NCBI GenBank assembly: GCA_022813625.1
Contig: JAKLMB010000019.1
Coordinates: 558,001 to 622,000 of the forward strand
From: Aaosphaeria pasadenensis
Taxonomy: Eukaryota; Ascomycota; Dothideomycetes; Pleosporales
Reading direction: 5' to 3'
DNA length: 64,000 bases
The notes beneath the pieces were generated by a model. It was given only the letters and a program-made list of their open reading frames with translations. It ran no database searches and was not told the origin of the DNA. Each line of letters opens with the position of its first letter. Position 1 is the stretch's first letter. This document shows, piece by piece, positions 55,434-64,000 of this stretch. Position numbers and translations under genes: made by a program.

Positions 55434-56093
55434 TGCAACAGTGTCGTGACGTATCGCAATTAGCTGCGATTACGTTGTTATGTGGGCTTATAGGATTGGG
55501 ACCGAACGTCGTATTCAACGACCGTCTTGGCTCCAGATATGGATCGGTTTGGGCTTTGGAAAGACAGGTCTCCTTCAAATTGGCAGCAGTAAAGTGTCGT
55601 ATGTTGGTTCTCTCGCAATAACTAAAAAGAGTGCGATAAACAGGCAATCTAAAGTTTGTCGAAAGACAATATATCGGTTGATACCTGTACGTGTTGAAGA
55701 AGAAATCTCAAGAGGAAAGTAAACGCGTCACGCGCAACGGGTTTAGGTTGTCGTCTTGATAGGGTTAGTGTGAGACAAGTCGATCTCGGGTAATCACGTG
55801 ATGCATGATTTGACCCAATCTCTTCCAACCTCTCACGAATAGTAAGCTAGAATTTCACACATGCCTAATCTCATATACAACATCATGTCTTGTAATACAT
55901 CTCATTTTCACGATCAATGAAATCCCTCCCGTTCTCTCTTTCACAACCTGCGACCAGCTTCCGACCCTCTGGTCATAATGAATCCACAGCCTTCCGCGAT
56001 GCTGACGGCAGCGCATGTTGAATGGCGCCATATGCTATAGGCTTACACGACAACTTACAGGTAACTCTTGCATGGTTGTTCGGCTATGCTCCT
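55434..56093. other. intergenic
   Basis: About 660 bp between the RFA3 start and the P450 stop (both minus strand). No gene is supported; overlapping short ORFs on both strands look like chance. Confidence 0.45.
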
Positions 56094-57741
56094 TTATTGC
56101 TTTCTTCTCGTGTAAGAAAGACGCATGTCAGGATCATCGAGACTGAAACAAGTTTCAGGGTCGAATGCCCAAGGCTCTCCGTTCTCCTTGACTAGTTTTA
56201 GTTCCCAATCTTTGACCAGCTCTACGATCATAGTCTTGAGCATGAGATCAGCCACGTATTTTCCCACGCACAACCTAGGTCCGAAGCCAAAGCGCCAGTA
56301 ACAATAGCGTATATCTTTGGCTCGTTTAACGCCTCCTTCCTGCCATCGCTCCGGTCGAAAGGTTGTATTATCAGGGCCCCAAAGTGGATCTCTTACGTTT
56401 AGAGCAAAAGAATCAACCACGAAATTCGTGCCTGCTGGAAACATGAAGTTACCAACGCGGCGTGGCGTAGGGCAGGATTGCGAGATCGAGAATGGGGACG
56501 CGGGACGCAGCCGACCTGCCTCAAGGATGATGTTTTGGAGGAAATTATTCTGGGACAGAAGAAATGCGTCTTCTTTCTCGGGCGTGCATTCGTTTCTTAT
56601 CTCCTCTAGCACTCTGTTCTGTGCCCCTTGATCATTGGCAAGGAAAACCAGATCCCACGCCAGAGCAACTACCGCAACGTCAAGGTTTCCGAAAAGCATT
56701 TCATCAAGTGTTTGCAGTAGTGCTTCGCGGGTCATGCTTCCGTCCGCTACAGCCTCATACATTTGTATGATGGGGCCAGGCTGTTTGACACGCCCGGACG
56801 CGGCTTTCTCGACAGCTTCTCTGTGGGCGTCATCATTCCATTGGCTCCATTCTGACTTGAACTTTTCCAGGATCTGAATATCTGACAAAGGCAAGAATTT
56901 GGAGAACCAGAATCGAGTCATCCCGCCAAGAACGATTGCAATGTTGATCTTGTCTCTTGCGGGAATGAAGGCCAGTAGCCGGGTCTGCAGCTCTGGGGAT
57001 AGCTCTCCATATAGAATTCTGGCAAGAGCATTGAATGGATAGAATCTTAGATCTGTCTTGATATGCAGCTGACCTGACTTCGAGGTAGGATCAATCACTC
57101 CGGCCAGGTGGTTTCTCGCCTCCTCCTTCACGGTATCAACATGACTCGCTGTGGAGGTACGCAGAAGCGGTGGCTCTGTAGCACGGCGAATGGATCTCCA
57201 TACCGACCCGCTGACAAGACCTAAGCAATCACCTATCAAGCGATGTCCCAGGTAGCCAAAATTGTTGCCGATGGCCTTGATATGAGCGTGAGAATCCCTG
57301 AAAACAGCCTCAATGTCGGCGGGTCGAGTTACAATACTGCAGTCGTCAGCACCAGATATTGTATGAATTACATGCCTCAACTAACTCACATTTCTCCAGT
57401 GAAGCCTGACCATATTCGGTACAGTGGGCCGTACTCTTTCGCCCACTTTGGACTATTCTCACGACCACGAACCAACTTTTCGTAATTACCCTGTCCGTTC
57501 GGGAAAACGTATGGGTGAGTTGGTAAGGGCTGACCAGTCTCAAAGTCATGGATTGGGTATCGATATACGAGGTAAATCTGATGGCGTGTTAACAGCCTCG
57601 TCACGATACGATACTAGAGGGTTTTGCTTGGACCATTAGGGAACAACTTACATCACAAATGCGAGACAAAAAATCTCGCCGCCATATGCAAAGGACGGCT
57701 AGAGCTATTGCTGTGTTCACAACGAATATAAACAAATACAT
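56094..57741 (-). CDS. cytochrome P450 monooxygenase
   Basis: Microsomal heme monooxygenase. Minus-strand exons 57741-57652, 57577-57390 and 57336-56094 (introns 74 and 53 bp), 506 residues. Exon 1 encodes a membrane anchor (MYLFIFVVNTAIALAVLCIW). The K-helix ExxR is in ILEAGRLRP, the PERF-type motif is FRPERW and the heme-binding loop is FGFGPRLCVGKYVADL, with its Cys ligand intact. The I-helix reads NLDVAVVALAWDLVF and lacks the usual acidic-Thr pair. Acceptor choice at 57578 (GCCATCAG) keeps the frame from RICD to IYLVYRYPIHDFETG. It is first in a same-strand run with two aldehyde dehydrogenases, suggesting a shared catabolic or detoxifying pathway. Confidence 0.92.
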
Positions 57742-58067
57742 GGCTGCTGTTTCGCATCGAAAGCACTTGAAGACAATCGCAAGCAATGTTGCAGTGACTT
57801 GAGAACACGAGCGATCAGATAAGAAGTGATCAGATAACCTGACTGCGGGGTCTTTTTGAGTACTGCAGAAAATCTCTGATATCATTTAGCGAGCTATTAC
57901 GTAGTGTCTAATGCATATACGGTTAGAGTCAATCTTATTCTCGCAGCGCCTCCAGCTTCAACGTTCTCCATATGTACCTCGTAGTGACAAATAGGGATTA
58001 GAAATAATGCGCAGGTTCGAACCTGGTCCGCATCTCCACGTTTATTCACCCTGTAAAAGAAGATTTC
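57742..58067. other. intergenic
   Basis: About 330 bp. Contains a palindromic CAGGTTCGAACCTG at 58012-58025 resembling a tRNA T-loop, but no cloverleaf can be drawn around it. Confidence 0.5.
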
Positions 58068-59730
58068 CTATTTCGAGGGTGTAAGGTTCAAGTGGACAGA
58101 CTTGATGCTGGTGTAGGCAGCCAGTCCTGCTTCGCCTATCTCTCTTCCAATCCCACTTTGTTCAACGCCACCGAATTGAACCCTCCAATCGATTGCTAGA
58201 ATTGATCCATACCATGCCCGCCTCAATCTGGCGTGCTACACGATGCGCACGGGTTAAATTGCTCGTAAAGAGTGCGCTTCCCAATCCATATATCGAGTCG
58301 TTGGCAAGACGCACAGCACTCGCTTCTGAGGAAAAGCATGTGACTACCGCGAAAGGACCAAATATCTCTTCTCTGAATATGCGCATGCTAGGATCCACCC
58401 CCGAGAATACAGTAGGTTCAATGTAGAAACCTTTCGGAGTTTCCTGTCTTCTGTTATACATCGTAGACTTCGTTCCAACAATGGCGGGCTTTCCTCCCAT
58501 CTCCAGGTGCGCGCCCTCTGCTTTCCCAATGTCAACGTATGACAAGAGCCGTTCATACCGATGTCGCGTAATCTGAGGACCTTGGAATGTATCTTCAGAG
58601 AACGGGTCGCCGACTTTAACATCGAGGACTTGTTTGCGAAATGCCGTCATGAATTCGGCGAAGATCTTTTCATGGACTAGAATCCGTGATGTTGCAGTAC
58701 AGATTTGACCTTGGTTTGACATGATCCCTAGATGGGCCCACTTTGCCGCTAGAGATACATCTGCGTCCTCAAACACTATTAGAGGACTCTTGCCACCTGT
58801 TTCAAGAGTAATAGCCTTCAGGTTACTGCTTGCTAATTTCATAACTTGCTGCCCAGTTATAGTTGAGCCAGTGAAAGCAATTTTATCAACAAGTGCGTGT
58901 GAAGCTATAGCAGCTCCAGCAACTGCACCAAGGCCGTTGATAATGTTAATCACTCCTGCAGGAAATCCTGCAGAAGCTACTAGGGTTGCAAAGTAGAGAA
59001 TGGAGAGAGGCGTTTGCTCTGCAGCTTTGAGAACTACAGTGTTCCCACATGCAAGTGCAGGCCCAAGTTTCCAAGCAGCCATCACCAGAGGGTAGTTCCA
59101 ACTGCATTAGTTAGGGTATTCAGTAATTAAGGACGGAATAACAACGGGCAAGAAGACTCACGGTATTATCATTCCACAAACACCAACCGGCTCTCGAATG
59201 GTATATGCCATTTTGTCTCGTGTCGTCTCGATGGTTTGGCCGGACATTTTGTCAGCAAAGCCAGCATAGTATCGAAGAGTTTCTGACACCTCGACCAAAT
59301 CTTGGTTTAGAGAAGCATTGTACGGTTTGCCATTGTCCCATGTTTCAATGGTTGCAAGGATATCTTTATGCTCATCTACGAGATCAGCAAGACACATCAT
59401 CAGCCTGCGGCGCTCAGTTCCGTCCATGTTACGCCAGGCATCACCACTAAAGGCAGTGCGTGCTGCATGTACGGCAGTATCGACATCCTCTTCTGTGGCT
59501 AAGTAAACCGAAGTGATCTCTTGCTCGGTACTATGCTCAATAAATCATCAGTTTCTCGGATTTGACTTCGACGTCATTTAGAAAACTCACGCGGGATCGA
59601 TGGTAACCATCTTTTCGCCATCAGAGGACGCTTTCCATTGATTGTCGATAAACAATCCTACGGGTTGCGAGTATTGCCGCCCGTTAGGTGCGGTAAGTTC
59701 GATGAAGAGTGGCTGATCGGATCTCTTCAT
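58068..59730 (-). pseudogene. aldehyde dehydrogenase with C-terminal frameshift
   Basis: NAD(P)-dependent ALDH oxidising an aldehyde to an acid. Minus-strand exons 59730-59591, 59530-59162 and from 59101 (introns of 60 bp each). Catalytic Cys is in QGQICTATSRI and general-base Glu in LETGGKSP. The continuous frame ends at 58162 (482 residues), reading MVWINSSNRLEGSIRWR. One base further along, the correct family tail is present (WRVQFGGVEQSGIGREIGEA onward, stop at 58068), so one extra base, probably C58191, breaks the frame and removes 39 conserved residues. Either the gene is newly damaged or this is a sequencing error. Without the tail, oligomerisation would probably fail. It is tandem with SSADH. 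Confidence 0.85.
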
Positions 59731-59952
59731 GACACCAGTCGATTAGATTATTTGAGCAGACACAGTGAACCGTGATACAGTGCATGAAACAGTTTGAATA
59801 TAATTACAACCCTCAGGTTTAAATATTCATTAAGTGAGCAATCTTAGGAGAACAGCACCAGGCCCAATTCGTAAGGTGAAATGAGAGCAAGCATAGATTC
59901 ATCAATAGCACAAAAAAAGCAGCCTAACTACCATACGAAGCCTAGATCACGA

Positions 59953-61510
59953 TCATGAATGCATGCTGACACTCATAGTGATTGTCTTTAGTGTTGTATA
60001 ATCCTCCAGCCCGAATTTAGAACCCTCTCGTCCGAAACCAGACTCCTTAATGCCGCCAAACGGAGCGGCAGCATCGCTAATAATGCCAGTATTGATACCA
60101 ACCATACCAACTTCCAAGGCCTCAGAAACACGGAACATACGGCTGATATCCTTAGTGAAGATGTAGGCGGCCAGACCCACCTCAGACTTATTTGCAAGTT
60201 CGATAACTTCCTTCTCAGTGGAAAACATGCTCAAACCGGCCAAGGGCCCGAAGCTCTCTTCTCGGAATATGCTCATCTCTCCTGTGACGCCTTCTAGCAC
60301 AGTCGGTGCATAGAAATTTTCCCCCAGATAAATTAATCTCCGCCCCCCAGTTAATAGTTTTGCACCTTTGCGAAGAGCGTCTTCGACATGACCATGGACT
60401 TTGTCTACGGCGCGAGCTGTGATCAGTGGACCATGTGTTACGTTCTCATCGAAGCCATGTCCCACATGGAATCGTTCCACTGCCTCAGTGAACAGTCTTG
60501 TAAACTTGTCATATATGCCTGCTTGGACGAAAATTCGATTTGCTGCTACGCATGTTTGTCCACACCCCCTGAATTTGGCGGTAATGGCACCGGTGATTGC
60601 TTCGTCCAAATCAGCGCAGTCGTCAAAGATAATGAACGGAGAGTTCCCGCCGAGCTCTAGAGACAGCTTTTTCAATGTTCCGGCAGATTGAGCCATTAGG
60701 AGTTTGCCGACTTGGGTGCTTCCTGTGAAAGAGACCTTTTTGATCCGGTCGTCGGTACTAAAGAGTCGCCCGATGTCAATCGTGTATTTGAGAGTTGTAA
60801 CAACATTCAGGACTCCGTCAGGTAATCCCGCTCGCCTCGCTAGTTCCACAAGAGCGTTTGCCGTAAAAGGGGTCTCACCCGCGCTTTTCAATACAATTGT
60901 GCAACCAACAGCTAGTGCTGGTGCAATTTTGCGAGTGAGCATTGCGGCGGGAAAGTTCCAAGGAGTGATTAGAGCACAGACTCCAATGGGCTCCCTTACA
61001 GTCATGATTCTCTTGCTACCACCGGACGCAGGGATCGTATCCCCATAGAGCCGCGGGCCTTCTTCAGCAAACCATTCGATATAGCTTGCGGCATACTCAA
61101 CTTCCGCGATTGCATCTCCAAGTGCTTTGCCGCTTTCCCAGGTAATAAGAATGGCAATATCTTTTGCGTTCTCTCGAACGTGATTTAACCATTGGCGCAA
61201 TAGTCCTGCGCGGAGGCGACTTGTTGTTTTCGAGAATGTAGAAAATGCGGCCGTCGCAGCGGCAATGGCCGCTTCCGCATCCTTAGACGATAGGTCTGGA
61301 CAATCTCCAACGGCCGAGCCGGTTGCTGGGTCATAGACAGTGAAGACTTCTCCTGAGGAAGCAGATACGAGCTGGCCGTTGATGCGAGACTTTTCGATAA
61401 AAAGAGTTGGATCATGGAGCTGCAGGAACAAGGTCAATTGAATTCGCGACACCTATACACTGGCTCGCAGTAGATCACCAAGTACTCACTGTGGGTATTG
61501 CGTGGCCCAT
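59953..61510 (-). CDS. UGA2: succinate-semialdehyde dehydrogenase
   Basis: Oxidises succinate semialdehyde to succinate in the GABA shunt. Minus-strand exons 61510-61490 (21 nt) and 61419-59953 (intron 70 bp), 495 residues. The short exon encodes MGHAIPT, joining LHDPTLFIEKSRINGQLVSA, the normal N-terminus; the frame from 61452 starts inside the intron. Catalytic Cys is in GCGQTCVAANRI, Glu in LELGGNSP, and the tail AAPFGGIKESGFGREGSKFG is intact. SSADH is preferred over other ALDHs because of the WFAEEGPRLYGDTIP and TPWNFPAAMLTRKIAPALA blocks. No GABA transaminase is in the window. Confidence 0.9.
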
Positions 61511-62693
61511 TTTGTATAGAAACTACGAGCAAAAGGTGTTACAAGTTCGACCTGTTTTTTCTTTCTTGAGGCAGGGGTGATCTATATCTACCAATTTGGC
61601 CGTAGTGTTACATTATCTCCCTATGTCCACGGATGATACAATCCATAACAGAACACGTTCTAGGCAGGTGAAATGAGACATGACTTGATTACTACTATGT
61701 CTGCGAGCCCCGATTCAAAAGTCCCGATGAAAATCGGATTGTTCGATATAAGTGTTGTGGGGGAGGTGCTAACATCGTTCGATAGCGGGATTAGGCTCCC
61801 TGCTCAGTCGTGTCTTCACCTATGTCGCTTCTATAGATTTCTATAGAAAGAGAATTTTTCCACGGATCAAGAAGTTTAAACAAAGGAATGAAGACATCAA
61901 GTAATCGCAATAATGACTATAGAAGCCGTGCATAATACATTGGTAGCTAAGATCAAGTATGTGCGAATCGCTCTCACGGGCAGGCCCTATTGAGATCGGA
62001 ACCTCTAATACAAGCCCAATACAAGGCCTTGGAGGTCCATCCAAAGCGACTGCTATGTCGCAAAATGGACTACATGCCTATGAACAGGTTGAAGAGAGGC
62101 AAGCCATTTTGTCAAAGAATGAAAACGGCAACACTCATACACAGCGAACGCATGTGCACCGCATGATCCGAAACAAGTAAGGAACGATACAAGGTACGAG
62201 GCATACTTTATGGACAAGGTGAGTTCAAGGCGTTGTGCTGAATCCGTGGCGTTTTCACCTGAAGTACGGTACGAGTATCGAGGGGTGGACTACCCCTCAA
62301 AATCGCGGTTGGACCAAGCCCCTTTAAGCAAACGAGTGCGAGGAAATGGAGACCACCAACACCCCTAGGACTCATGCGCGGCTTCTCATAGTTCGCTGGT
62401 GGCCGTCCATGTACTATACTTATCTTATGTGGGGGCGCTACTAGATAGACAGTAGGGAGCAAGCAGTTGCAAGTGCAACTCAAACACTGATGCGCTCGAA
62501 TAGGCGATCCACGGACTGGAACTTGCTAGGAATCTATCCCATTATTGTACAAGAACAAGTTTATTATCTAGCTGGGGCTTCCGGCGTGACCACGCTAGGG
62601 TGCAAGCTCATCAAGTGCAGGTCTCATTTAACCTTCCTCAATTCCTTCATTGCGATTGACTTCTCCACAGACTACCATACAACCATCCGAAGC
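61511..62693. other. SSADH/regulator divergent region
   Basis: About 1.18 kb between divergent starts of SSADH and the Zn2Cys6 regulator, the likely shared control region of the block. A forward ORF at 61959-62180 (73 codons) has no recognisable content. No CGG-N-CCG pair stands out by eye. Confidence 0.4.
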
Positions 62694-64000
62694 ATGCCGC
62701 GGGTGAAGAGACCATATCGGCCAAAAACGAAAGGTAATTTCCAGCTTTTGAGTCCCCTGGTTGCGGAATTTAATGCGCTGGCAGGATGCTATCAATGTTC
62801 TCGGCGCCGTGTGGACTGTGACCGCAGCGAGCCTGTTTGTAAGAAATGTCTCCAGAAAGGATTGGAGTGCAGTGGTCTAGGTATTCGACACAGGTTTAAC
62901 GAAGGCTTTGCATCGCGAGGACACTGGATCGGCAAGCCAATCGCATCCATGTTTGAGGCCAGGCCTCCTAAGCCCTCATCGCCTATTCAGCCTACTCCAG
63001 GTCCCGATGCGGTCTTGTGGAATACGAATCTACATTCAGAGGGGCCAGAGCCCTTTGCCCATTGTCAGAATGAAAGTGACCAAATTGAGCCTCTACTCAA
63101 TGAGGATTTCCTCGCCTTCGAAATGGAGGATACTTTGCACAACGCTACGCCTTGTGCCATGGATACTTTGCAACTATCATGCGCTGGGTCAAATTCTGAT
63201 CAATTTGGCCAACTTGGCCGCATTGAAATTACGGATGAATTCCAACCTCTGGTGATTGAACCCGAGTCGCATCTTGCACCGTGTGACCCCCACAAAAGTA
63301 CGTTAACGATCTATCACCATGATCGCATATTGTTTGAACTATCACCCGATAACATCCCAGCATGGAGGAGAATGCTGATGTTGCACTGTAAGAACCCCAA
63401 AAGTCCGACGGTCATCGAAGTACATGCTCTAATTCGTCAATCCAAGTCTCTGAATATATTGCGAGAGATATGGTTGCGATCGATGGGGGCCACAATGGTT
63501 GGCGCCACTTGATCCTTCCTATTGCTCAGAATGATACCTTGGTAGAGAGTGCGGTATTATACGTGTCGGCATCACATCTTTTAATGTACCACAACGGCAT
63601 GTTACCAAATCAAAGTCGGGATTTGCTTATTAGTCAACTGTACTCCCAAACAATTACCGGCTTGAAAGAGTTGCAGAACCTGGAGACCTGCGATCATCCT
63701 AAACAGCTATCCATCTTTCTCACGCTACTCTTATTGTTAACAGCGACCATGGTGACCGGAAGCGCAGACTTCCCCATTATTATGAGAAGCTTGCTATCTG
63801 CACTGCACGCTATTGGTGGGGAAAGCAAGCTGGGAAGTAGTGATCTGGCTGCGTTCATATCTCAGCAGACCCACAAGTAAGTAGCATGTCAGCCCTCCTG
63901 GTCTCAATGTAAGGAATGATCTACTTACACTAATTTTCCGGTAGGATGCGCATCTATGCTGCACCTTTCATGAGCGAATTGGATGGACTTGAACTACTAT
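62694..64000 (+). CDS. Zn2Cys6 transcription factor, 3' partial
   Basis: Fungal binuclear zinc-cluster regulator. Exons 62694-62733, 62785-63387, 63447-63876 and 63945 to beyond the window (introns 51, 59, 68 bp). The cluster is split by intron 1: KTKG joins CYQCSRRRVDCDRSEPVC, then KKCLQKGLEC, the full six-cysteine motif, close to the N-terminus. Basic residues precede it (MPRVKRPYRPK). The second splice reads MLMLHFSEYIARDMVAIDGG, leading into the fungal-specific factor domain (NGWRHLILPIAQND, AVLYVSASHLLMY). It is divergent from the SSADH/ALDH/P450 genes and may regulate them; that is inference from position only. Confidence 0.9.

Noticed and set aside
57985..58060. tRNA-like T-loop palindrome CAGGTTCGAACCTG
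   Set aside because: No 7-bp acceptor stem, D-arm or anticodon arm can be paired around it on either strand.
56094..64000. Secondary-metabolite cluster
   Set aside because: No polyketide, peptide or terpene synthase is present; the genes fit catabolism better, though the flank is unseen.

Overview
The window is nuclear DNA of a filamentous ascomycete (Pezizomycotina). Genes lie on both strands with 50-100 bp GT-AG introns and no operons. The gene set is typical of the group: siderophore transporter, deuterolysin, CSN5, ATG16, Zn2Cys6 regulator, GH31/GH131 enzymes. I cannot fix the class from sequence alone. No rRNA, convincing tRNA, CRISPR array, intact transposon or virus was seen. Most gene models below were re-spliced by hand; exon junctions are given where they changed the product.

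Layout. 1-7.7 kb: 3' part of a GH31 alpha-xylosidase convergent with a GH131 glucanase, an unknown membrane protein and a GPI-anchored-type secreted protein. 8-16.2 kb: IMP1 mitochondrial protease, a JMJD7-like JmjC hydroxylase, IRS4-type EH protein and DNA ligase IV. 16.8-28.4 kb: secretion and uptake genes (second anchored secreted protein, deuterolysin-propeptide-like protein, deuterolysin, small secreted Cys protein, class I amidotransferase, siderophore transporter), then 2.5 kb without genes. 30.9-39.3 kb: a MEI4/Rec24 candidate, then four consecutive genes of mitochondrial translation (mL38, uL4m, mIF3, mitochondrial GluRS). 39.9-54.6 kb: CSN5, ATG16, XDJ1, a Rossmann protein, a 2-oxoglutarate oxygenase, SPB1 and an alpha/beta hydrolase. 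54.9-64 kb: RFA3 (three small exons), then a catabolic-looking block of P450, two aldehyde dehydrogenases and a divergent Zn2Cys6 regulator that runs off the window.

Most interesting points: a probable meiotic MEI4 gene; an XDJ1 start codon split by an intron (A|TG); a stand-alone deuterolysin propeptide-like protein divergent from a real deuterolysin; a one-base frameshift removing the conserved C-terminus of one aldehyde dehydrogenase; two secreted proteins whose anchor signal sits alone behind a last intron; four adjacent mitochondrial-translation genes; and several start codons hidden in tiny first exons (CSN5, SSADH).

I found no clearly novel multi-gene system. The propeptide/deuterolysin pair and the P450-ALDH-SSADH-regulator block are the best candidates for undescribed functional units.
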